5,531 bases of DNA from Thermoplasmata archaeon (lineage in GTDB: Archaea > Thermoplasmatota > Thermoplasmata > Thermoplasmatales > Thermoplasmataceae). Of the stretch, positions 1 through 5,437 are shown one piece after another (within the stretch, counting starts at the first letter, position 1; every line of letters starts with the position of its first letter). The position numbers were made by a program, and so were the translations under genes. The stretch lies in NCBI GenBank assembly GCA_021819225.1, contig JAKARU010000065.1, positions 1 to 5,531 of the forward strand, read 5' to 3'. A model generated the notes under the pieces. That model saw nothing but the letters and a program-made list of their open reading frames with translations, did not search any database and was not told where the DNA came from.

Positions 1-732
1 ACTGCTCTGTCTGGTCTCAATCTGACATTTAGCAGTGGAATTGTTGAAGGAATAATAGGTCCTAATGGATCCGGCAAGACGACTGCATTGAGAATTATTT
101 CCGGGATTATCAGGTATGATTCAGGAACAATCAAGATTGACGATCAGAATGTTGAGAATTATGACAAATTCGCAAGGAAGAACATTTCATATGTCCCAGA
201 AACCCCAATACTGTATGAGACACTTACAGGAAATGAATACTGCGATCTGTATGCTAATGCAAGAAACGCAGATCGTGATGATTATGACGAAAGAAAAACA
301 AGGATTGCTGATGCGCTTGATCTTGTGGAGGTAATGGATAGACCGATAGGAATGCTTTCGTTTGGGACAAAGCAAAAAGTGTCAATACTTGCTGCACTTT
401 CTTCCGACCCGCAAGTGCTGATACTGGACGAGTCCTTAAATGGGCTTGACCCTACATCCATAATAGTTGTGAAGGAAATAATGAGAGAAATGGTAAAAGC
501 CGGTCATTTTGTAATTTTCTCCACTCACCTTCTTGATATTGCTGAAATCATTTGCCAGAGAGTCCAGATACTTGACTCTGGAAAAAAGGTCCTCGATGGC
601 AATATGGACGAACTGAAGGAAGATGAGGAAAACGGATTTCTTGAAAAATTATTTCTTGCGATAACAGGAAAGGAAGATGTTCTTGACAAGGCGAAAAAAT
701 TGGGTGATTCATTATTTCAATCAGACAGGTAA
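1..732 (+). CDS. ABC transporter ATP-binding protein (5' end outside the window)
   Basis: This is the nucleotide-binding subunit of an ABC transporter; it hydrolyses ATP on the cytoplasmic side to power the membrane partner encoded next. The frame is open from base 1, so the N-terminus is missing, perhaps 15-20 residues judging by where Walker A usually falls; 243 residues are visible. Seen in order: Walker A GPNGSGKTT (58-84), a Q-loop region YVPE with Glu where Gln is classical (from about 190), a divergent signature LSFGTKQK instead of LSGGQ (355-378), Walker B VLILDE (415-432), the D-loop GLDP, and the switch histidine in FSTH (His codon 526-528). The Glu Q-loop and loose signature are common in ABC-2-type export ATPases, so the enzyme looks intact. 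The stop overlaps the probable start of the permease, implying translational coupling. The substrate cannot be told from sequence. A start at TTG 88 would fall inside Walker A and is wrong. Confidence 0.93.
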   Translation, partial: TALSGLNLTFSSGIVEGIIGPNGSGKTTALRIISGIIRYDSGTIKIDDQNVENYDKFARKNISYVPETPILYETLTGNEYCDLYANARNADRDDYDERKTRIADALDLVEVMDRPIGMLSFGTKQKVSILAALSSDPQVLILDESLNGLDPTSIIVVKEIMREMVKAGHFVIFSTHLLDIAEIICQRVQILDSGKKVLDGNMDELKEDEENGFLEKLFLAITGKEDVLDKAKKLGDSLFQSDR

Positions 733-2324
733 TTTATGAGTCAAACCTGATCAACATTGAGTACAGGTATCAGGCAATCAAATCATCAGAAAGATTTAAT
801 AATGAATTTGAGAAAAGATCGTTTTCAAGAAAATATATCCAGAATATGGTCCTCCGCTCCGGCATTATCTATGGGGCCATTTTTCTGGTATTTTCAACAC
901 TTCTTTCACTTAGCGGCAGGAACGTGCCCTCAACTGGAATTTATGACAGCGGTTTTTCTATTTTTCTCTACCAGTTTGGAATAAATACGTTCGGAAGCTT
1001 CATGTGGCTTCAGACACTGAGAAACGAGAGAGTCATTGATCCGGTAAAGATCATGTTTACAGAGGATAGCGGAATTGCACTTCCGGTATCATGGTTTCTC
1101 AGCACCGGGTCGTACACACTCCTGCTGGATGTGCCTCCTATTGTATTTTATTACTATATTAACAAGAATCTTGATGATGTTTTCCTCCAGATGATCTGGG
1201 GTGGCGCGTGCATAGTCCTGGGATTTTCCCTCGGTTCCGCCATGTCAATAATAACACACAACGGAAGGTGGAGTGGCAGGATCGGATCGGGAGTCTATAA
1301 CTCCCTGAAAATGATCGGACTGATAGGCATTTTCATAATATTCGATCTTACAATTTTCTTTCCGGGATATATTTCCATTTTTTCATTTGCAGTTGACTAT
1401 CCACTGAATTACATTTTTCCTGTTCTTAATATTGGCTTCATAGCCTTCACATTGCATGCTACAATAGATTCCTTGATCGCCTCATTTTCCTGGAGTATTT
1501 TCTATCTCATTTCCTCTGTTTATCTGGCGTACTTTCTGTCTAAGAAAATAATGGCAGATCTTTTTGAAAGAAATATGGATACAGGGAAGAGGATGAGGAG
1601 TAACCTCTTCAGAAACCATTACAGCTCAATATTTTCGCTGGCCTCCAAAGATTTGAAAATTGCCACAAGGGACATAACAAATCTTTATACCTTCTTCTTT
1701 CCGGTCTTTTTCAGCCTTCCTGCCCTTCTTGAGGTCTTTGTGAATAAGAAATTCGGGACCTTCCCCCCACTCTACACTTTTGCTGCCGTATTTGTCCTCA
1801 CATCAGTTTCCGTATCATTCTATTCACTGCAGTCACTGATCATGGAGGGGAAGAGCTTTGTCAACATGAGGATATGGCTCATCCCAAAGAGGGAAATTAT
1901 CCTTTCAAAGACGCTTTCCTCATTAATAATTTTCATGTTCTTCGCCATACCTATTGTTTTTGTAATGATCGGTGCAAATATAGGGGATCTTCCATATGCA
2001 GCCATAATAATAGTGGACGCTGGGTTGGCATTTTTCTTCTCTTCCCTGCTAACACTGTCATTCATGATGACCCGGATTCCTGAGGAGGCTTCCAGCGTCA
2101 ATATCTATTCCTTTGATGGGATCATTGGACTCATAATAATTTTCGCGATATCTGCCTTTTCCGGGGCATTTGCCCCTATCATTTCTTTCACTGTGAGCGC
2201 TTTTCTCGTCGTTCCTGGAATAGATTTCCCGTCCATATTTCTGGGAATTATTCTAATATTAAGCCTGATTCTCATCAGATTGAGTCTTTCATACCTTTCA
2301 GGGAACGATAAGGCAAAAGTATAA
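732..2324 (+). CDS. ABC-2-type transporter permease, polytopic membrane protein
   Basis: This is the probable membrane partner of the preceding ATPase. From ATT 732 it has 530 residues; from the first conventional start, ATG 846, it has 492. I place the start at 732 because the frame has no stop between 708 and 845, the extra codons read as a normal charged cytoplasmic leader (YESNLINIEYRYQAI...), and ATT there forms a TAATT overlap with the ATPase stop. ATG 846 has no ribosome binding site and would begin right at the first membrane segment. About 12-14 hydrophobic segments fall in two halves. They are separated by a basic soluble stretch around 1550-1680 (KKIMADLFERNMDTGKRMRS). A loop with EGK (1845-1853) and then IWLIPKREIILSK resembles the coupling loop of ABC-2 permeases. 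The two-half layout suggests both permease domains are on one chain. Substrate and transport direction are unknown; export is the likelier guess. Confidence 0.82.
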   Translation: MYESNLINIEYRYQAIKSSERFNNEFEKRSFSRKYIQNMVLRSGIIYGAIFLVFSTLLSLSGRNVPSTGIYDSGFSIFLYQFGINTFGSFMWLQTLRNERVIDPVKIMFTEDSGIALPVSWFLSTGSYTLLLDVPPIVFYYYINKNLDDVFLQMIWGGACIVLGFSLGSAMSIITHNGRWSGRIGSGVYNSLKMIGLIGIFIIFDLTIFFPGYISIFSFAVDYPLNYIFPVLNIGFIAFTLHATIDSLIASFSWSIFYLISSVYLAYFLSKKIMADLFERNMDTGKRMRSNLFRNHYSSIFSLASKDLKIATRDITNLYTFFFPVFFSLPALLEVFVNKKFGTFPPLYTFAAVFVLTSVSVSFYSLQSLIMEGKSFVNMRIWLIPKREIILSKTLSSLIIFMFFAIPIVFVMIGANIGDLPYAAIIIVDAGLAFFFSSLLTLSFMMTRIPEEASSVNIYSFDGIIGLIIIFAISAFSGAFAPIISFTVSAFLVVPGIDFPSIFLGIILILSLILIRLSLSYLSGNDKAKV

Positions 2325-2330
2325 GGAAAA

Positions 2331-2349
2331 TTTATTAATGGTATATAAA
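2331..2349 (+). promoter_or_regulatory. Archaeal promoter of the rps19e operon (two TATA-like boxes)
   Basis: The 49-nt gap after the permease contains TTTATTAA (2331-2338), preceded by the purine-rich GGAAAA (2325-2330) that could serve as a BRE. A second element, TATATAAA, lies at 2342-2349. With the usual spacing of about 25 nt, the first would start RNA near 2360 and the second near 2370, just before ATG 2374. The first fits better with use of the GTGAT Shine-Dalgarno-like site at 2364-2368. The second would give an almost leaderless transcript. The choice is inference. Confidence 0.6.
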
Positions 2350-2351
2350 TG

Positions 2352-2366
2352 CACTCAGACTGAGTG
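2352..2366. repeat. 15-bp palindrome, possible operator in front of rps19e
   Basis: CACTCAGACTGAGTG is a perfect inverted repeat with 7-bp arms around a single central A. It covers the predicted transcription start from the upstream TATA box and overlaps the GTGAT ribosome binding site. The symmetry suits binding of a dimeric regulator at the DNA level. As RNA it could fold as a 6-bp stem with a GAC loop, but only if transcription starts upstream of 2352. The symmetry is seen; the role is inferred. Confidence 0.45.
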
Positions 2367-2373
2367 ATAATTC

Positions 2374-2826
2374 ATGGTAAATGTCAAAGAAGTACCTGCA
2401 GACCTACTGGTAAATGAACTGGCGCTGCAGTTTGGGGATATGAAGAATATTGAGATTCCAGAGTGGACACTTTATACAAAGTCTGGAGTTCACAGGGAAA
2501 AAGGCTGGACTCAGGAGGACTGGTATTACAGGAGACTGGCATCAACCCTGAGAAAAGTGTACGTGAATGGGAATATTGGGATTCAGAGACTTAGCGAGGA
2601 GTATGGCGGAAAGAAAGATGGAGGATCAAAGCCATATCATCCTGCTTCAGGAAGCAGATCTATTGTAAGGCACATGTTCAATAAGCTTGAGGAACTCGGA
2701 CTTGTTAAGAAATCGGAAAACGGGAGAGTAGTGACTCCTAATGGCCAGGCAATGCTTGATAAGGCATCTAAGAAAGTAATGGAAAGACTGGCTGAGGAAA
2801 GACCTGAACTTAAGAAATACCTTTAA
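2374..2826 (+). CDS. rps19e: Small-subunit ribosomal protein S19e
   Basis: This is a protein of the archaeal/eukaryotic 30S/40S subunit with a winged-helix fold; its eukaryotic counterpart is needed for small-subunit maturation. The 150-residue product matches the family in length. It shows the hallmark blocks: PEW near residues 28-30, the tryptophan- and tyrosine-rich DWYYRRLASTLRKVY (about 49-63), GIQRLSEEYGG (about 68-78), PYHPASGSRSIVRHMFNKLEELGLV (about 87-111) and a C-terminal helix rich in Lys and Glu. ATG 2374 is preceded at 5 nt by GTGAT, complementary to the 3' end of 16S rRNA. It is the first gene of a five-gene translation operon, and its stop forms a TAATG overlap with a possible start of the next gene. 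No abnormal residues are evident. Confidence 0.96.
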   Translation: MVNVKEVPADLLVNELALQFGDMKNIEIPEWTLYTKSGVHREKGWTQEDWYYRRLASTLRKVYVNGNIGIQRLSEEYGGKKDGGSKPYHPASGSRSIVRHMFNKLEELGLVKKSENGRVVTPNGQAMLDKASKKVMERLAEERPELKKYL

Positions 2827-2827
2827 T

Positions 2828-2831
2828 GGAG
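2828..2831 (+). promoter_or_regulatory. Ribosome binding site supporting start at 2841
   Basis: GGAG lies 9 nt before ATG 2841 and inside the codons that follow the alternative start ATG 2826. No comparable site precedes 2826, so this favours 2841 as the PDCD5-family start. TAATG coupling at 2826 remains the alternative. Confidence 0.5.
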
Positions 2832-2840
2832 ATGGTTTTG

Positions 2841-3182
2841 ATGGAAGGGGACAGAGAACTTGAGGAACTCAGAAGGAGGAAGATGGAGGAACTTCAAAGG
2901 TCCCAGAACGAATCGCAGCTTGAGAACGAACAAAGGGAACAGCAGGATGCCGAGAGGGCAAGGAGGTTGCAAATACTGAGACAAATCCTTGATCCCGAAG
3001 CGAGAGAAAGATTGGCAAATGTAAGGCTTGTAAGACCTGACATAGCCGACAACGTTGAAAATCAGCTGGTCCAGCTATATACCATGGGCAGGATAAATAG
3101 AATAATTACAGACCAGGAAATTAAGCAGATACTGTCTAAAATGACAGAAACTAGAAGAGAAACACATATTGAGAGGAGATAG
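2841..3182 (+). CDS. DNA-binding protein of the PDCD5/TFAR19 family
   Basis: This is a small, highly charged helical protein of the archaeal PDCD5 family, annotated as DNA-binding in archaea. Its eukaryotic relative is PDCD5, and its exact archaeal role is not settled. From ATG 2841 it has 113 residues. A long Arg/Glu-rich N-terminal helix ([15 protein letters not shown]) leads into the family core [18 protein letters not shown]. The core continues with [20 protein letters not shown], an MGRINR turn and the basic tail [10 protein letters not shown]. Starting at 2826 would add MEMVL; I prefer 2841 because GGAG precedes it and family members start right at the acidic/charged helix. It sits between rps19e and rpl39e, an arrangement common in euryarchaea, suggesting a role linked to ribosome production or translation. 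That link is inference from context. Confidence 0.92.
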   Translation: MEGDRELEELRRRKMEELQRSQNESQLENEQREQQDAERARRLQILRQILDPEARERLANVRLVRPDIADNVENQLVQLYTMGRINRIITDQEIKQILSKMTETRRETHIERR

Positions 3183-3184
3183 AA

Positions 3185-3340
3185 ATGAGTAGAAATAAGG
3201 AAACGGGAAGAAAAATCAGATTGATGAAGAAGACTGTACAGAACAGAAGAGTACCGGGATGGGTAATAATGAGAACCGACAGGAAGGTGTCTCAAAACCC
3301 TGCAAGAAGAAACTGGAGAAGGAATAATTTAAAACTTTAG
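3185..3340 (+). CDS. rpl39e: Large-subunit ribosomal protein L39e
   Basis: This is a 51-residue protein that lies in the wall of the nascent-peptide exit tunnel of archaeal and eukaryotic ribosomes. The reading is [16 protein letters not shown] at the start, then [14 protein letters not shown] and a C-terminal [14 protein letters not shown]. The family hallmarks are RRVPxWV, the late basic RRNWRR block and the usual length of about 50 residues. The protein is extremely basic and contains no cysteine. AGGAG (3174-3178), inside the end of the preceding gene, lies 6 nt before ATG 3185. The start is 2 nt after the upstream stop, and the TAG stop directly abuts the GTG at 3341. The gene is short enough to be missed by length-filtered gene calling. 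Confidence 0.95.
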   Translation: MSRNKETGRKIRLMKKTVQNRRVPGWVIMRTDRKVSQNPARRNWRRNNLKL

Positions 3341-3343
3341 GTG
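3339..3343 (+). promoter_or_regulatory. Ribosome binding site fixing the L31e start
   Basis: AGGTG, matching the archaeal anti-Shine-Dalgarno, overlaps the rpl39e stop codon and lies 6 nt before ATG 3350. The GTG at 3341, which could be read as a start, is part of this site and is therefore unlikely to be the initiator. Confidence 0.65.
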
Positions 3344-3349
3344 TTTCAA

Positions 3350-3619
3350 ATGGCAGACGATGAAATAAGTAACGAGATATTGATGAACATTCCCCTCAGG
3401 AAAGCTTTCAGGAGCTCAAAGAAGAGAAGAACAGATACCGCCATAAGGATGATACGTGAGCATGTTTCAAGATATACAAAAACCGAGCTTTCCCAGGTCT
3501 GGATCGACGGAAAAATAAATGAAGAGGTCTGGAAGAGGGGAAAATCAAAGATCCCAGGGAGCATTCAGGTAAAAGTCTTAAAACTCCAGAACGGCGAAAC
3601 AGAAGTTCTAATGCCTTGA
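3350..3619 (+). CDS. rpl31e: Large-subunit ribosomal protein L31e
   Basis: This is a component of the archaeal/eukaryotic large subunit located near the polypeptide exit. The 89-residue product carries the family pattern: IPLRKAFRSSKKRRTDTAIRM (about 14-34), REHVSRYTKTE, then VWIDGKINEEVWKRGKSKIP (the conserved basic Trp-x-Arg-Gly block), and a closing strand with IQVKV. Length is normal for the family. ATG 3350 is chosen over GTG 3341 because AGGTG sits 6 nt upstream of it. The gene follows rpl39e closely and ends one base before eif6, matching the conserved archaeal order L39e-L31e-aIF6. A TTTAAAA tract at 3329-3335 could be a weak internal promoter, but the spacing to the start is too short to argue for it. 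Confidence 0.95.
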   Translation: MADDEISNEILMNIPLRKAFRSSKKRRTDTAIRMIREHVSRYTKTELSQVWIDGKINEEVWKRGKSKIPGSIQVKVLKLQNGETEVLMP

Positions 3620-3620
3620 A

Positions 3621-4274
3621 ATGATAAGAAAATTTTCTATTTTTGAAAGTGAATTCATTGGGCTTTATTGCAGGGCCTGGGATGACATTGCAATTGTACC
3701 AGCAAATATGGACGGGTCTTATAGAAGCACCATAAGCGAGGTTCTTGATGTGAAAGTGCTTGATAGCCGGATAGACCCATCAGGAATGTATGGCGTTTTT
3801 TCAGTGATGAATTCAAATGGCATCATCATTGGAGGAAATGCAGGTGGCAAGGATCTTGACTTTGATCCTGGAAACAGAAGAGTGCTTTACCTGAAGGATA
3901 CTATAAATGCTGTAGGCAATGATATTGTTGCTAATGACCATGGAGCAATGGTTCATGAGCATTTTGACAATAAGAACGTCAGGATGATTGAAGATGCGCT
4001 TGGAGTTGAAACTGTGAAGGGGATGATGGGAATATTCCTGACAGTCGGCTCAGGAAGCGTTGCCACAAACAGGGGAATGATCGTGAATCCTGAGGTTTCA
4101 GATGATGATATTGAGATCCTCAGGGACTTATTCAAGGTTCCAGTAGGCGTGGGAACCGCAAATTTTGGAAGTCCAATGGTTGGGGCAAGTTTGATTGCGA
4201 ACACCAAGGGGGTCCTTGTTGGGGAAAAGACCACCTCCATTGAGATAGGTGGTATAGACGATGTTCTTTCTTAA
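3621..4274 (+). CDS. eif6: Translation initiation factor aIF6 (ribosome anti-association factor)
   Basis: aIF6 binds the large ribosomal subunit and blocks premature joining to the small one; its eukaryotic homologue also acts in 60S biogenesis. The 217 residues are of normal length for the pentein-fold family. Recognisable repeats include VGNDIVANDHGAMVHEHFD (about 98-116), ALGVETV, VATNRGMIVNPEVSDDDIEIL, VGTANFGSPMVGASLIAN and VLVGEKTTSIEI near the C-terminus. The first repeats are more divergent, for example GIIIGGNAGGKDLDF where relatives have a more regular loop. ATG 3621 lies one base after the rpl31e stop with no visible ribosome binding site, so translation probably depends on re-initiation from L31e. 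It is the last gene of the operon; the ribosomal LX, prefoldin and ftsY genes that often follow it in archaea are absent here. Its stop overlaps that of the convergent pyrE. Confidence 0.95.
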   Translation: MIRKFSIFESEFIGLYCRAWDDIAIVPANMDGSYRSTISEVLDVKVLDSRIDPSGMYGVFSVMNSNGIIIGGNAGGKDLDFDPGNRRVLYLKDTINAVGNDIVANDHGAMVHEHFDNKNVRMIEDALGVETVKGMMGIFLTVGSGSVATNRGMIVNPEVSDDDIEILRDLFKVPVGVGTANFGSPMVGASLIANTKGVLVGEKTTSIEIGGIDDVLS

Positions 4275-4297
4275 AGAATCTCCTTTATTTTAAGGAG
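4264..4297. terminator. Convergent-junction hairpins with T-rich tract
   Basis: Two inverted repeats follow each other across the overlapping stop codons. TTCTTT (4264-4269) pairs with AAAGAA (4273-4278) over a 3-nt loop. CTCCTT (4280-4285) pairs with AAGGAG (4292-4297) over a 6-nt loop. On the plus strand TTTATTTT (4284-4291) supplies the oligo-T signal typical of archaeal termination for the eif6 operon. It lies inside the pyrE 3' end. For pyrE transcripts no equally good T-run is seen close by. Structure is seen; termination is inferred. Confidence 0.4.
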
Positions 4298-4768
4298 GGA
4301 GACCAGTTCAACCCCAGATCTGCTGAGGAGTTCCTTCCCCCCTTCCTCCCGATCGATTACCGTGATCACTTTATTCACTTCCATGCCTTCATTGCGAAGT
4401 ATTTCTATTGCCCTCATCACAGATCCACCAGTAGTGACAACATCCTCAATGAGATCTATCTTCGAACCCTTTGAGATGTTACCGATTATTATCTTCTTCA
4501 AGCCGTGTTTTGCCTCTTTCCTTATGATAAAATAAGGGATCGACTCTGAATAGGCGACAGCAACAACAATTGGTACCGCACCTAGCTCTACCCCTGCTAC
4601 TGCATCTCCATCTATCTTCTTAGATATTTCATTGACTATTTCCCTTAATATTTCCGGTTTAGCACAGGCATCCTTGATATCTGCATAATATTCTGACTCC
4701 TTCCCAGAGGTCAGAACAAAGTGCCCTCGCTTTACTGCACCTTCCTTTATGAGCAAATCCCTAAGCAT
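4271..4768 (-). CDS. pyrE: Orotate phosphoribosyltransferase
   Basis: The enzyme joins orotate and PRPP to form orotidine 5'-monophosphate and pyrophosphate, the fifth step of de novo pyrimidine synthesis, in the cytoplasm. The 165-residue product is of the short archaeal kind, about 50 residues less than the E. coli enzyme. Diagnostic blocks are GHFVLTSGKESEYYADIKDA (residues 15-34; the orotate-binding FxLxSGxxSxYYxD signature), FIIRKEAKHG (80-89; flexible-loop Lys and His residues) and the PRPP-binding motif LIEDVVTTGGS (106-116). The flexible loop looks compact. ATG 4768 is preceded by TTTTAATA about 26 nt upstream and by no clear ribosome binding site, so the mRNA is probably leaderless. 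The gene is convergent with eif6, overlapping by 4 nt. No other pyrimidine gene is nearby in the window. Confidence 0.95.
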   Translation of the reverse strand: MLRDLLIKEGAVKRGHFVLTSGKESEYYADIKDACAKPEILREIVNEISKKIDGDAVAGVELGAVPIVVAVAYSESIPYFIIRKEAKHGLKKIIIGNISKGSKIDLIEDVVTTGGSVMRAIEILRNEGMEVNKVITVIDREEGGKELLSRSGVELVSLLKIKEIL

Positions 4769-4790
4769 GAACCAGTATTTCCTTTACTCT

Positions 4791-4798
4791 TATTAAAA
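4791..4798 (-). promoter_or_regulatory. TATA box of pyrE, predicted leaderless transcript
   Basis: TTTTAATA on the minus strand is centred about 26 nt before the pyrE ATG, which places the expected transcription start at or within a few bases of the start codon. The 63-nt gap to the upstream gene and the lack of a Shine-Dalgarno site fit independent, leaderless expression. Confidence 0.55.
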
Positions 4799-4831
4799 TG
4801 TCATGTATAAGTAAATGGCAGAAGTGATTAT

Positions 4832-5437
4832 TTAATCCGGGTCATATGGTGAATATTTCTCACCCCCACACGCCGGTTTTTCCATATCCTTTATGTGAGT
4901 AAATAGAGAATAACAGAAGAGGCTTTTTGGAACGAAGAAGGCACATGTCGGACAGATTCGCTGAATATTTTCAACCTCTCTGCTCTGAGTTTCAGCATCA
5001 CTTCCAGATCTCTTACTTATATATGCCGATATTCCATTGTTTATTAAGCCTTCAACAAATCCCATGAATTCCTCCTTGCCAAGGACATTCGTAAGGAAGC
5101 CTGGGTCAATTTTCGCATCCAGGCTTATAGAGGTGACTCCTTCGCTTATTATTTTAATGTGGAATACAAATTTCATAGATACTTTTGAATCCTTTGTACT
5201 TTCATAAATTATCTGATCCATTATCCTTTTGACTGAGATATTCAAAGGTATCTTTCTTGTAACGCCGAGTTTTTTCATAACGAGCACTATATTATATGTA
5301 TTTGGTGAAGTTCTGGCGGCGTATGAAGTGTGAGGATCGTTCCTAAAAAAGATATCTGGATTGGTGAGTGCTTCAATGGCTTCATCCATACTTACATCAG
5401 CAGAAATTTCAGATATATGATGCAACAACTTTGTCAA
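4832..5437 (-). CDS. Conserved-looking hypothetical protein with C-terminal Cys4 motif
   Basis: I do not recognise this 201-residue protein with certainty. The first 140 or so residues alternate hydrophobic strands and helices. An opening like ISEISADVSMDEAIEALTNP, then strands such as KVSMKFVFHIKII and TSISLDAKI, and a late helix GFVEGLINNGISAYI suggest a START/SRPBCC-like helix-grip fold; this is a guess from pattern only. A polar linker (about 143-158) leads to four cysteines at 162, 165, 175 and 190 (CX2CX9CX14C), which could hold zinc or an iron-sulfur cluster. No signal peptide or membrane segment is visible. The frame is closed by a stop directly before TTG 5437; the only other early starts are TTG 5428 and TTG 5425, and the first in-frame ATG (residue 17) would cut the first strand. 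The start therefore appears to be a TTG, exact one uncertain. It is in the same direction as pyrE but probably separate from it. Confidence 0.75.
   Translation of the reverse strand: MTKLLHHISEISADVSMDEAIEALTNPDIFFRNDPHTSYAARTSPNTYNIVLVMKKLGVTRKIPLNISVKRIMDQIIYESTKDSKVSMKFVFHIKIISEGVTSISLDAKIDPGFLTNVLGKEEFMGFVEGLINNGISAYISKRSGSDAETQSREVENIQRICPTCAFFVPKSLFCYSLFTHIKDMEKPACGGEKYSPYDPD

Noticed and set aside
190..378. Glu in the Q-loop and LSFGT signature as signs of a degenerate, inactive ATPase
   Set aside because: Such substitutions are common in ABC-2-type export ATPases, and Walker A, Walker B and the switch histidine are all intact.
736..750. ATG 736 as permease start
   Set aside because: It is in a different frame and reads only MSQT before a TGA, so it cannot start the permease.
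757..984. Plus-strand open frame of 75 codons at the ATPase/permease junction
   Set aside because: It overlaps the permease in another frame, begins with TTG, and lacks a ribosome binding site and family features; the permease frame explains the region better.
1820..2101. Minus-strand open frame inside the permease
   Set aside because: It is antisense to a well-supported membrane protein gene, with no promoter or family resemblance.
2352..2366. Palindrome as a transcription terminator of the ABC permease
   Set aside because: No T-run follows it and it sits in the promoter and start region of the next gene, so an operator reading is more plausible.
3062..3295. Minus-strand open frame over the PDCD5-family gene and rpl39e
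   Set aside because: It is the antisense shadow of two recognisable genes.
3329..3335. TTTAAAA as an internal promoter for rpl31e
   Set aside because: Its centre is only about 18 nt from ATG 3350, and the stretch encodes the C-terminus of L39e, so the AT-richness has another explanation.
3953..4240. Minus-strand open frame inside eif6
   Set aside because: It is antisense to a clearly recognised aIF6 gene; its composition mirrors the codons opposite.
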